A stretch of 42,215 nt of DNA, from positions 1 to 42,215 of the forward strand of contig JADIIU010000110.1 of the NCBI GenBank assembly GCA_027603945.1. The letters are read 5' to 3'. Below the pieces are notes generated by a model, which had not been told where the DNA came from, did no database searches, and worked only from the letters and a program-made list of their open reading frames with translations. The stretch comes from Terramyces sp. JEL0728 (lineage: Eukaryota; Chytridiomycota; Chytridiomycetes; Rhizophydiales; Terramycetaceae). Both the position numbers and the translations under genes were made by a program. This document shows, in pieces, positions 18,301 through 29,756 of the stretch; position 1 is the stretch's first letter, and the number at the start of each line of letters is the position of its first letter.

Positions 18301-18702
18301 TTATTCTTCAACTTGATCGGCAGTAGCAAGGCTTTCATAAATAGATTCGATTTGTGGAATTGCGCCTTTCAAACCACTGGTCAAGAAAGTCAAGATTTCA
18401 TTGAAGCTCTCATTGGCTTGTTCCATGACTCTGGATCTAGAAGCAGCAGAATCAAAAGGTGCTCCAAGTGCCTTGTTAACTTGAACCTGTGTGCTTAAGG
18501 AAAGCGAATCAATTTCGCTGAATAGTTTTGTCAATCGCTGAATGTTTGTTCCATACAGTGGGAATGATTTGAGTGTGTTGAATTGGTTGGTTTTTGGTAG
18601 TTCAGAGACAATCTTCTTGCCTAGCACGATAATTGCCTTCAAGCCAGAGTGATCAGACGCAGTCATGTTTGACTTGACCATATTTTCTTGCAATTTATAC
18701 AT
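18301..18702 (-). CDS. Hypothetical helical protein, 133 aa
   Basis: Single exon, 133 aa from ATG 18702. No signal peptide or membrane segment; mostly amphipathic helices (LKAIIVLGKKIVSELP, IQRLTKLFSEIDSLS, SFNEILTFLTSGLKGAIP) and an acidic end. I do not recognise a family. AATAAA lies about 10 nt after the stop, and codon use and composition look like its neighbours. Internal ATGs at residues 8 and 13 are alternative starts. It could be a small subunit of a larger complex, but nothing in the sequence says which. Confidence 0.6.
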   Translation of the reverse strand: MYKLQENMVKSNMTASDHSGLKAIIVLGKKIVSELPKTNQFNTLKSFPLYGTNIQRLTKLFSEIDSLSLSTQVQVNKALGAPFDSAASRSRVMEQANESFNEILTFLTSGLKGAIPQIESIYESLATADQVEE

Positions 18703-19601
18703 TCATCAAGGTGGCTGTGAGGTGATGTGCAATTCAGCCATAAATGGATAAATGAATGGTGATAAAATAAGCTCGACCAATGAGAATCGAGTGATAAGAA
18801 ATTTCAAGTGTCCAGTCTTCCTCAGTCATGTGAGGAGAACATTGACAATTCAGCTTCAAATCACTTTTGTAACTGTTGGACTTTGTGCAGGAATGTTGCG
18901 TGCTACTGTTTCCTCAAACAAACCCTTGTTTGAAAGAAACCCCAGGTTACATTTTATTTACCGACGAGTAATGCGATGATTCGTTCTCGTTGAGTCAGAT
19001 TTCATTTTTCATTTGGGTTTCTTGTGCATTGATACTCGCTTTAATAACCCTTGCAATTTCCGGTTATTTTCCTCCGTTTTTATTTGGAGTACGGATATGA
19101 ATATGCTTTCCAAACTTTAATGCAAGTTCTAAAGAGCACCGAGAATTTAACGAGCCGTCCATCAAATGACGCACCTGCTGATAGAATTGGCTGTTCATTT
19201 GCCGCTGGTTCCATCGGTTCTGCTGTACGTATTATCGTGTGAATCTTTGTAAGTCCTCAATTCAAAGCAATTGATTCATAAAAGAAACTACTTGGTGAGC
19301 TACAGTAGGTTCCCAGAAACGTGTTCAAAGTATATTAAAAGAATTATTAACTGCTTGTTTAGTATTCTTCAACAGCAAATGTGGTATAACAGCTGTTTTG
19401 GTTTGCTTCCGGGAAATTGGTAGGTGTTACAAAATCCCATTCAATTACATGATATCAATACTATAAGCCTGTTTATGCATCCGGTATTACTCTAGTGTTT
19501 AGCCCTTGCATCCCATGTATTTTTTTGCAAGTCTACCCCTCGTTGATGCGTTTCAAGTTAGATTATATAATAAAACCCACTATACCATCTTGAGGTTCAG
19601 A
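18703..19601. other. 899 bp without a supported gene
   Basis: The longest gene-free stretch of the window, between two outward-facing genes. It contains a 75-codon frame at 18752-18979 with no recognisable features and a shorter one near 19051-19242; neither has family similarity. The TATA box of the 7TM gene lies at its right end. Confidence 0.45.
19564..19571 (+). promoter_or_regulatory. TATA box of the 7TM receptor gene
   Basis: TATATAAT, 38 bp before the ATG at 19602. Its position argues that 19602, not the in-frame ATG at 19515 upstream of it, is the real start. Confidence 0.5.
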
Positions 19602-20597
19602 ATGTTTGATGCGGAAGAAATCAACAAGCAGTGCCTTCTTACCAGCTTTGTTAATGTCGACAACGGGTTATCGTTTGACAGCGGACAGCTATTCTTGTAC
19701 ATCTTTACGTTTCTTGGACTCTGCGGATCGCTGGTGATTATTCTCACCAGCCAAAAGTACATCAAGACAAACTCTGGATTTGGATACCTTATACTGGCGA
19801 TGAGCACCTGCGATTTATTGGTTTCGGTTACTTGGCTAATAGCGAATCTGGTTAACGATCTGACCATATACAGGCACTGCGTCGAAGATACAGACTTCCT
19901 GCCGATTGAAAATTACATGATTGACAATCTTTTCAGTATCAATGATGCGTTCTTATTGGCTTCCTCATTCTTGGGACTCGCGGTTGCTTATATCGCCATC
20001 GCAGTATTATACCTCAACGCTATAACAAGCAATCTGAAATGGAAGAAGCTTGTTGCCATTTCTTTTGGTGTTGCTTTCATTTACTGGATCTTGATCGTCA
20101 CAGTACATACCCTCAAATTTGTATTAAAAAGCTGCTTGGAGCAATTCAAGCTGGATTACCTCCCTGCTATTCAAGATATTCTTATTTCCATATCCGCTGG
20201 GTTGGTGGTTATACTATCTGTTATCCTGTACTTTCTTACCAGTAAGGCATTGCAAAAAGTACAGTACAATTCAACCACGCTGATGCTCAATATGATTCAA
20301 GCGATAACTATTTCGAATATCATTTGCTGGATCCCGCTCGCGATTTACCGCTCCACTCTGGCTGCAATATTCATGTCCAATTACACTGAAAGCAACTTGG
20401 TATACTTTCTCATATTCAGTTCATTCACTGGCACTGCACCTGCAAAGGGGATTTACCATCTGCTCTCGCTTTGGATCTCTGAATCGTTTACACGCTGGAA
20501 ACTAAATCGCAATGCCAAAGCGGTCCTGGACACTATTGACTGGACAATGTCAAAAGAGAAAGGGCTTACTACCAACATGGACGACGACACTTTGTAA
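19602..20597 (+). CDS. Seven-transmembrane receptor-like protein
   Basis: Single exon, 331 aa from ATG 19602. Seven hydrophobic segments are apparent: about 28-49 (FLYIFTFLGLCGSLVIILTS), then GYLILAMSTCDLLVSVTWLI, AFLLASSFLGLAVAYIAIAVL, LVAISFGVAFIYWILIVTV, ILISISAGLVVILSVILYFL, MIQAITISNIICWIPLAIY, and VYFLIFSSFTGTAPAKGIYH. TM2 with its xxMSTCDLL and the lack of a signal peptide resemble cAMP-receptor-like and fungal Git3/Gpr-type receptors. The cytosolic tail of about 40 residues is Ser/Thr/Asp-rich. Ligand and G-protein coupling are unknown; a different 7TM family is possible. The next gene starts only 37 bp after the stop. Confidence 0.7.
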   Translation: MFDAEEINKQCLLTSFVNVDNGLSFDSGQLFLYIFTFLGLCGSLVIILTSQKYIKTNSGFGYLILAMSTCDLLVSVTWLIANLVNDLTIYRHCVEDTDFLPIENYMIDNLFSINDAFLLASSFLGLAVAYIAIAVLYLNAITSNLKWKKLVAISFGVAFIYWILIVTVHTLKFVLKSCLEQFKLDYLPAIQDILISISAGLVVILSVILYFLTSKALQKVQYNSTTLMLNMIQAITISNIICWIPLAIYRSTLAAIFMSNYTESNLVYFLIFSSFTGTAPAKGIYHLLSLWISESFTRWKLNRNAKAVLDTIDWTMSKEKGLTTNMDDDTL

Positions 20598-20634
20598 TAT
20601 ATTTTTTACTCTTTCAAGTTTTCAAAAAAAAAAT

Positions 20635-22976
<2,342 letters not shown>

Positions 22977-23006
22977 ATTAATTACCTTTTTTTCCACAAT
23001 TCAAGA

Positions 23007-23504
23007 ATGAAGCCAGACCACCACCAAAAGAAAGTGTCCAGGCAGTGGCAAAAGAAACACAATCAATTACCAGTAGAGAAGAAAGAAATTGAAATCAACG
23101 AGCAGCCGGCATATGAACATGATGATGACAGTGATTTGGAAAATGATCGCAAGCTGGAGACATTGATTTCCCAGGGAGAAAGCTTTGCATACAGCAACAC
23201 TGCACATTCATTTAAATTCAAGGACGAACAAGCGGCAGAAATCAGCAACTCGAAAGTTGATGAAATATATACGCAGCTATTCACTCTGGATTTGCAGAAA
23301 TTGAAAAACATTCCTTTAGAATCGTTTAATTTTGAAAAAAAGATGGAATACAAGGAAGCTAAAGATATCCCGTTTGTGCTGAGGGTTACAGTTCAACCAG
23401 CTGAAGAGATTGCAGTTGCAGAGCAGCCAGAGCTTGGTACTGCTGCGGCTATTCCCAAACAAAAGCAAGACATTAATGAATGGCTGGACGATATTTTGGG
23501 ATGA
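23007..23504 (+). CDS. Aven-like protein (tentative)
   Basis: Single exon, 165 aa. A basic N-terminus is followed by an acidic patch and a region LISQGESFAYSNTAHSFKFK, then LQKLKNIPLESFNFEKK and a separated C-terminal INEWLDDILG. Animal Aven (apoptosis inhibitor and ATM activator) has the same order: a Ser/Phe-rich FxFxxE segment, a short L..L..LPL block and a terminal DWLDSMI motif. On that basis I suggest an Aven-like protein, but similarity is limited to short blocks. Its start lies 30 bp after the Rix7 stop. AATAAA follows the stop at about 15 nt. Confidence 0.45.
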   Translation: MKPDHHQKKVSRQWQKKHNQLPVEKKEIEINEQPAYEHDDDSDLENDRKLETLISQGESFAYSNTAHSFKFKDEQAAEISNSKVDEIYTQLFTLDLQKLKNIPLESFNFEKKMEYKEAKDIPFVLRVTVQPAEEIAVAEQPELGTAAAIPKQKQDINEWLDDILG

Positions 23505-23588
23505 AAGCCAACTCGAAATAAATTTTTGTAGATTGATAACTTTCCGCTTGTTTAACGCGTTATTACACGATAAAATTCTTTCGAAAAT

Positions 23589-25424
23589 ATGAGTATCCAC
23601 ACAGCTACTGATTCAAATTCGACAGCGCACGATATATATAATTGCTCTGCCGTGGCAGAAGTTCCATCAGAATCTGCAGACCACCAAATGTTTATCGCAA
23701 CTCTATTACTCTTAGTTATGATTACAGTAGCAATCAATCTTGGCCATTTTCTCAAGCACAAGAAATTCACATATCTCAGCGAAACTGCAATTTACATTTT
23801 GCTTGGTACTTTTGATTAATTCTAGGATTATTCGTGTCTGCCTTGTGGACTTCAATCGCATACGATCCTACAAACAAAACAATTCAGTTAAACAGCCATT
23901 TCTTTTCACTTGTGCTACTACCTCCGATTATCTTTGAAGGCGGTTATTCGGTACAACGAAGCAAATTCTTTACCAATTTGCTTCCCATTTTAGGATTAGC
24001 AATGTTTGGCGGATTCTTTTCCACTTTTGTTATTGCTATTTTGATGTACTTTTTCTCTAGAATTTTGACAGATAACGGATGGTCAATCATAGAAAGTTTG
24101 GTGTTTGGATCCTTGATTAGTTCTACAGATCCAGTAACTGTATTGTCATTGTTGCCGTCAAATGTAGACAAGCGATTGTACATTCTTATTTTTGGGGAAA
24201 GTGCGTTGAATGATGCCGTCGCGATTATTTTATACAGGTTTTTCGTTGGATTACAAGCCGATGCCGATCACCTCAGTGTGCTGCCATTCTTTATGTCGTT
24301 TTTGGCAAGCTGCGGTGTGTTTGTTGGCTCTTTTGCTGTCGGTATATTTTTTGCTTTGGTATTTGCGAAAATTACAAAGCATGTTTGGATTGAAGGGTAC
24401 GAAGGGGCTATTTATGAGATGGTCATGCTGATTGTTTGCGCTTACTCCAGCTATCTTTTTGCAGAAATCACTCAATTAACCGGCATCATTAGTATCTTCT
24501 TTTGTGGTATTGGTATTTCTCATTGGGCCGTGCCAAACTTGACAGAACTGACTAGGAAAACTGTCAGGGTAGGCATTTCTAATCATAGGTTACTTTGCGG
24601 GTAGTGTGTTTACTGTTTGAAGGCTTGATCTTTTTGTACTTTGGACTCGGTTTGCTTTCGTTCGGCGTGATTTACGATCCGTTGTTTATCATCGCAGCAA
24701 TTGTAATAGCTCGATAACAATAGGTTGCTATCTTTGCTGGAAGAGCGCATGTGTTCATTGTTTGCTACTTTAACCAATTCTTGCCGTCCACAACTCCAAT
24801 TCCAATGAATCAACAAATACTGATGTGGTTCTCTGGATTAAGAGGCGCTGTTGCTTTTGCGCTGGCAGTTACTTTCTTGGACCATCCTGATTTCAGCCCT
24901 GTAATTAAAGGTGCTATTTTCGGCACTACTATAATGGTAATTTTGTTTACAGTGCTCGGATTGGGCGGTTTAACTCCTTACTTGTTGAAATGGCTTAAAA
25001 TTATCGACGATTCCGAATTGCCAACCCACGACGATCATTCAAAAGAGCCTGCTGAAATTGATCAAACTATTACTGAAAGAGATCTTGAACAGCCAGTATT
25101 TGGGATGCTTTACCGATTCGATTGCAAGTAGTAACCAACTAATGTAGATACGTGCAGCCATACTTTACCCATCAAACTGAACACCAGGCAAAAGTAATGG
25201 AGGTAATTAGACGCCATGATACTATGCGGTCTTCCCGACACAATTCTCTAGTCAATATGACCAGACCTAGCGTACAAGGCCGTCCGAGTTTGCTGGTAAT
25301 GTCTCCTTTGAACTACGCCAAAGTAAACAACAAAGAAGGTGAAGAAGACCAAGAAAACCTAATAAGCAAGACTCAGCCAACCAACAAGGAAGAAGAGCCA
25401 ATGGATTCTGTCAATCTGAACTAG
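23589..25424 (+). CDS. NHX1: Endosomal/vacuolar Na+(K+)/H+ exchanger, Nhx1 type, 5 exons
   Basis: Exons 23589-23805, 23826-24568, 24589-24702, 24724-25127, 25148-25424; 584 aa. Introns of 20, 20, 21 and 20 nt. CPA1-family antiporter that exchanges luminal protons for cytosolic cations, tuning pH of late endosomes or vacuole. About 12 membrane segments; the transport core carries SSTDPVTVLSLLP and FGESALNDAVAIILYRF (Asn-Asp pair near residue 197), the form seen in Nhx1 and NHE6/7/9. GLRGAVAFALAV is the conserved TM11 region. After the last intron the tail reads MLYRFDCK|YVQPYFTH, matching the family's FDEKYLKP-like block. The hydrophilic C-terminus is about 100 residues. The start lies 84 bp after the preceding stop. 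Confidence 0.92.
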
Positions 25425-25564
25425 CGGGTTTTAAAATAAAGTTCTCAATTAACGGTAAACTCCATCAATAGCGTCCGTACTTTTGTCTCTTTCCAAATGC
25501 CAATTCTTATCCGCAACAGCAGCCCTAGATAGTAACATTTTTTATTTGCATATAAATATAGTGT

Positions 25565-26020
25565 TCAGCGGCCAGGAGGCACACATCTCTTTAGGAAATC
25601 AATAGAGTTTTCCAGTAAATCTATTCGTTTTAACACCGCTTCCAGTTCAACAATATCCTCGGTTGCCAGCAATTCGCCATCTTCATCCCTCCATGTGTTG
25701 TTTAAATCATCAAGCTCTTCCTGAAAGCACGTTGCAAACACAGTAGATATTGGATATACCCCCATACTGCGGATAAAGTCTGGTACTTCTCTAATTGACT
25801 CTGACCATTTTACTGTTGTGAACGAATCCGACTGGTTTAAATCGGTGTTTCTATTCCGGTTAATATTAATCGGCAAAGCTGGAGAGCTATTTGGGGCCGC
25901 AGGACTTTGCATACTTGTTCGTCTACTAGCCGCAATTTGGGTATCTGCAAAATGCTGGGAATACAATTCATTGTAAATGATGTTACGTTCTACTGGGGAT
26001 TCTTCGGAAGTTGCAGACAT
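25565..26020 (-). CDS. Hypothetical protein, 151 aa
   Basis: Single exon, 151 aa from ATG 26020 (MSATSEESPVERN). A Ser/Pro/Asn-rich middle is followed by a helical C-terminal half (FATCFQEELDDLNNTWRDED, then LEAVLKRIDLLENSIDFLKR) that could form a coiled coil. I do not recognise a family. The frame stays open without a stop upstream to about 26386, with further ATGs at 26056 and 26251, so the true N-terminus may be longer; that region is also the divergent promoter of the perilipin-like gene. AATAAA lies about 20 nt after the stop. Confidence 0.5.
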   Translation of the reverse strand: MSATSEESPVERNIIYNELYSQHFADTQIAASRRTSMQSPAAPNSSPALPININRNRNTDLNQSDSFTTVKWSESIREVPDFIRSMGVYPISTVFATCFQEELDDLNNTWRDEDGELLATEDIVELEAVLKRIDLLENSIDFLKRCVPPGR

Positions 26021-26376
26021 GAATGAAAAGGGTGAAAACCAATCGAGTATGACCATTTTCTGGGGCTTCCAACGTTTTCGAAACTTTTTGAAACCTTCAG
26101 TGCCAGGTCCCTTGCTCGTGGTGTCAGAAAAGAAATTAATTTGACATGTGATTATCACATACCTGCATTTCTTGCAACTCTGATGATTTTCCTGAAATCC
26201 AAATTTAAATTTGATATTACTGGCAAATATATTATTTAGTTTTCCGTCCATTATTTCTTTTTGCTGGAGCGCTGCTGCAATATTCCTGACGGAATTTCTA
26301 TTCTTTGTGCTACCTCCCAATTTGGCATTGACCAAATTTTTAACTTGTTCAAGTAAGAAAAAAGTTTCCCAAGAAT
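26021..26376. other. Divergent promoter, 151-aa gene and perilipin-like gene
   Basis: 356 bp between two outward-facing start codons. The minus strand is open over the whole stretch but shows no known domain; a CxxC pair (QSCKKCR) occurs in that frame. No TATA box was recognised. Confidence 0.4.
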
Positions 26377-27111
26377 ATGCCTTCAATCAAAGAAACCGCT
26401 GTCGAAACCGCTACCCAAGTTTACGGAAAAGTCGAACCTTACGTACCGCAATTAGCCAAGGTAACCATCTAATCTGATCTCTAGAGCGTTGCTACTTACG
26501 GAGCTTCCAAGGTGTCTGAAACTGTAGATTACACTGCAAAAACTGTAACTGGGACTGTTGACTATGCTTCCAAGACTGTGGTTGCTACTGCTAACTATGC
26601 GCAAGCAGCACACAATTATGCAACTGAAAGAGCTGTTGCTGCCCAGTCCTTTGCTGCCCAAAAGGCTGTTGCTGCCCAAGCTTATGCTGTCGCAAAAGCA
26701 ATTGATGCGTTGGAATACTCCAAGGTAGTCTATAACGGAGCTACCACTACTTTGGAAGCCTACACCCCAAGCCCTGTCAAGAATTTGGTAAACTCATCTA
26801 TTCAAACCGCCAATATTTTATACAGCGATCCAGTTGGAACTGTCAAACCCCATATTCCAGAATTTATCATCAAGATTGGCGAATATTCCTACGAATTTGT
26901 TTCTAACGTACATCAGAGCAATGTCAAGGCATTCAATGCTACCTCTGGGTATATCGTTACCAAATATAAGGGAACCACTCAATATGTCACTGCCCTCCCA
27001 GTTGTTGCTGCTATTATTGAAAAATTAAATGCCTTTACTGCTCCATTATTGGAAAAAGTCGGTTCTAGAAACGGAGTTGAAGTTCAAATTGTTGAAACCA
27101 AAGAGCAATAA
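26377..27111 (+). CDS. Perilipin-like lipid-droplet protein (tentative)
   Basis: Exons 26377-26460 and 26485-27111, 236 aa, with a 24-nt intron in phase 0 that carries an in-frame TAA. The first half is built of imperfect amphipathic repeats with Ala, Thr, Val and regularly spaced Tyr/Lys (TVDYTAKTVTGTVDYASKTV, ATANYAQAAHNYATERAVAA). Such 11-residue-like repeats coat lipid droplets in perilipins and fungal MPL1/Pet10. The second half (PSPVKNLVNSSIQTANILYS onward) also fits perilipin C-terminal helical bundles. No signal peptide or membrane helix. A hydrophilin or LEA-like stress protein is the main alternative. The stop TAA is inside AATAAA. Confidence 0.6.
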
Positions 27112-27180
27112 ATTTCCTTAATTATTTTTAATAAACTAGAATTATTGCTGGCATCCGCTGATAATATTTTATTAGCATTA

Positions 27181-28116
27181 CTAGGCTTGCTTGTATTCTC
27201 TTTCAAGTCGATCTACCAGTTCGGCAACAGACTCGATCTTTTTCATGTTGATAACCCCATGTCCAGCACTCCAAACATCTTTCCATGCCTTTCCAGAAGC
27301 TGTTTTCCCGTCTGCATGCAGCTTTGAAAAATCTTCAGTGCCTTTTGCAGCAGAGGTCAAGTCTATTTCATTTCTTTCCAAGCTTTCAAGTAAAAAGTTG
27401 GCATTCACCCCACTGATCTTGTCCGTGTAAGCAGTAGGCAGGTATGCTGGCGGAGGGCCCATTTTTGGATTCACGCACATTTCCTTGTAACCTTGTACGG
27501 CCATTGATTCATTAGTAGCAATAAACTGAGTACCAAGGTACGCCAAATCTGCTCCCAGCGCTTTGGCAGCTCTGACACCTCCACCAGTTGCAATAGCCCC
27601 TCCCATCAAAATGGCACCATCAAATTCACTGCGCAATTGCGGAATAAGTGCGAAAGGCGACAGTAATCCAGCGTGTCCGCCAGCACCAGCGCAAACTGCA
27701 ATCAACCCATCTACGCCAGCGGAAATTGCTTTCCTTGCGTGCACAATATTTGTAACATCATGGAAAACCACTCCTCCATACCCATGGATTTCGTCAACTA
27801 CATCTTTAACTGCTCCAAGAGATGTGATCACCACTGGCACTTTATGTTTCACAATCTGTTCAATATTGGTTTCCAGTCTGTTATTCGTTTTATGGACAAT
27901 CAAGTTAACTCCATAAGGTGCGTTGTTAATCTCTGATTTGATTTTGGTCAACCATTCGTCCAGCAGCTTGTCCGTTCTTGGGTTTAACGCTGGAAACGTA
28001 CCAAGGACACCTGCTTTGCAACTGGCAATTACTAATTCCGGGCCAGATACCAGGAACATTGGTGCTGCAACTACAGGCAACCGCAGTTTGCTGAGGAATG
28101 ATGGTTTGGCTGGCAT
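27181..28116 (-). CDS. Nitronate monooxygenase (2-nitropropane dioxygenase family)
   Basis: Single exon, 311 aa from ATG 28116; the open frame continues upstream without another ATG. FMN-dependent TIM-barrel enzyme that oxidises alkyl nitronates such as propionate-3-nitronate. Seen: LRLPVVAAPMFLVSGPELV at the N-terminus (the APM start of the family), CAGAGGHAG (His-containing FMN motif), and the phosphate-binding ILMGGAIATGGG followed by ALGADLAYLGTQFIAT. No obvious targeting peptide after this start. The sequence resembles the class shared with bacteria; horizontal transfer is possible but cannot be judged by eye. Converges on the perilipin-like gene (69 bp between stops). Intronless. Confidence 0.9.
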   Translation of the reverse strand: MPAKPSFLSKLRLPVVAAPMFLVSGPELVIASCKAGVLGTFPALNPRTDKLLDEWLTKIKSEINNAPYGVNLIVHKTNNRLETNIEQIVKHKVPVVITSLGAVKDVVDEIHGYGGVVFHDVTNIVHARKAISAGVDGLIAVCAGAGGHAGLLSPFALIPQLRSEFDGAILMGGAIATGGGVRAAKALGADLAYLGTQFIATNESMAVQGYKEMCVNPKMGPPPAYLPTAYTDKISGVNANFLLESLERNEIDLTSAAKGTEDFSKLHADGKTASGKAWKDVWSAGHGVINMKKIESVAELVDRLEREYKQA

Positions 28117-28564
28117 TTTTAGAAAAAGGTCAAAAACACGGAGGAGCCGTTGGATATTTAACCTTCCCAATCATATTCTGCAACTAATAATTTCCTGTGC
28201 GTTAGTGTTGGCATACTGAGTTCGATATGCTCTCTATATTAAACCTTGTCTCTAAACAATGCCAGTCAGATTACTACCCCAGGATAGTTAAATTACTACC
28301 CCAGGAGAGTTAAAATTGCAATCCTAGGAACAGGCAAAGCGACCAATTTCACTCAAACTCTGCCAAGCATTATAAGATTCAGGCATGGCAATCAGCAATG
28401 CTAGACGCACAGAATCTGCATTGAATTTACGTCAGAGGCAAGCAATTTGTTGGGTTGAATTCGCGCTGCCTTTCTTCACTTCGCCTCTGAATTTGTCAAC
28501 ACTAAACCAATGGCCACGCCACATCAAATTCAATAAAAAGTTCCAAAAATCAGACTTGTTCTTT
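28117..28564. other. Divergent promoter with a tandem repeat
   Basis: 448 bp between the nitronate monooxygenase and DUF4203 genes. It holds a 22-bp tandem repeat (28270-28313) and a TATA-like TATAAGA near 28372. The rightward frame is open from an ATG at 28385 but the signal peptide at 28565 marks the likely start. Confidence 0.5.
28270..28313. repeat. 22-bp direct tandem repeat, two units
   Basis: Units 28270-28291 and 28292-28313 begin ATTACTACCCCAGGA and end AGTTAA; they differ at one base (T at 28285, G at 28307). Head-to-tail in a divergent promoter, so possibly paired binding sites. Confidence 0.8.
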
Positions 28565-29729
28565 ATGCACTTGAAATCAATCATCCTCCTCCTAACAGCT
28601 GCAAGCGCAACTCCAGCTGCTAGACAGCGATCGCCAAGCGATATCAAGTTCAAACCAGCGCAACAGTTAGCAAACTACGATTACGACGACGAATACAATT
28701 CAAACTATCAATCAAGCCAGGATGTCAAATACAGATTCCAGCAACAGTATGACGATGAAGATGACTATTATGAACAAGAATACCAACAAACCTTTGAAAA
28801 CGGCTACGACCAATCCCGAAAATTCAGTCAGCCAGCAACTTTTATTCTTGAAAGTCAAAACAAGGATCAATCTTCAAATAGCATGATTTCTTCTTCCTTC
28901 CAAGATGATATGGCCCGTCCCAGTGCAATGAATGGTGATTTGTCGGATATGTATGAAGACGACATGCAAAAGAACCCAGCGTGTAAGTTATCCATTAATT
29001 GTAGTTATTGATAAGGTTGGCGATATAAGCACCAATATTACCGATGGCAAAGGCAACACTACAACTGTTGGCCTCAATCCTCTATCAAACATTTCTGCCG
29101 TTATCCGAGGAGTGATTTTGCTTATTCTTGGTCCGCTTATATTATTTACCGGAAAGAAAGCACTTAAACCAATCTTGTTCATATCCGGCGCATTTATTTT
29201 TGGTCTCTTGACTGCATACGTTATTGCGAAATCAAACCCAAATCTCTCTCAGGATAATTACACACTCAGTCTTGGTATTACCATAGCTGCTGCATTACTA
29301 GGTGGTTGCATCTTCCTTTGCCTGTTTGCATTCTCCTTCCTTGTATTTGGTGCACTAGTTGGGTTCATTACCTCCATCTTTATCTTGCAATGGGGATTCG
29401 CAACTGATCTCAATGACAATATCAGAGTTTTGATTGTCATTGGATTCGTTATTGTTGGTATATTTGCTGCAGTCCTTGCCAAAGATTACATTACCATGGT
29501 TGCAACTGCAGTTCTTGGATCATTCTTTTTCATTTCTGGATTGGATGAATTTTTACAAACCGGATTCAATGTTGTTACTCGTTCGTTGATCAACAAGGAA
29601 ACTGTCACGTATTCCAGCAGCACATACATGATGCTTGCTGGCTTCCTCGTGCTATCGGTTTTAGGAGGTGCGTTCCAATTCTATCAAAGCAGAAAGAAGG
29701 CTGGATATGACAAATTGGGAAAAGTCTAA
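28565..29729 (+). CDS. DUF4203 (TMEM198/TM7SF3-like) membrane protein with Tyr/Asp-rich ectodomain
   Basis: Exons 28565-28982 and 29005-29729, 380 aa, with a 22-nt intron. Signal peptide MHLKSIILLLTAASATPAA. About residues 25-140 form a hydrophilic ectodomain rich in Tyr, Asp, Glu and Gln (YDYDDEYNSNY, YDDEDDYYEQEYQQ). After the splice junction (NPA|FIDKVGDIS) there are about seven membrane segments: VILLILGPLILFTGKKALKP, ISGAFIFGLLTAYVIA, LGITIAAALLGGCIFLCLFA, LVGFITSIFILQWGF and more. This layout matches DUF4203 proteins, whose biochemical role is unsettled. The start was chosen for the signal peptide; the frame is open upstream to an ATG at 28385. AATAAA overlaps the last base of the stop. 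Converges on TSC13 with 27 bp between stops. Confidence 0.75.
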
Positions 29730-29756
29730 ATAAATCTCTGTATTCAATTTATTGCC

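Noticed and set aside
18752..19242. Two short frames in the 899-bp gap
   Set aside because: No family similarity, no supporting splice or poly(A) signals; one has no ATG start.
19506..19601. Upstream extension of the 7TM protein from 19506 or 19515
   Set aside because: 19506 is TTG. The ATG at 19515 lies upstream of the TATA box at 19564, so the transcript probably starts after it.
26021..26386. Extension of the 151-aa orphan back to 26386
   Set aside because: The first codon is TTG, the stretch overlaps the divergent promoter of the perilipin-like gene and shows no known domain. Internal ATGs are noted but not adopted.
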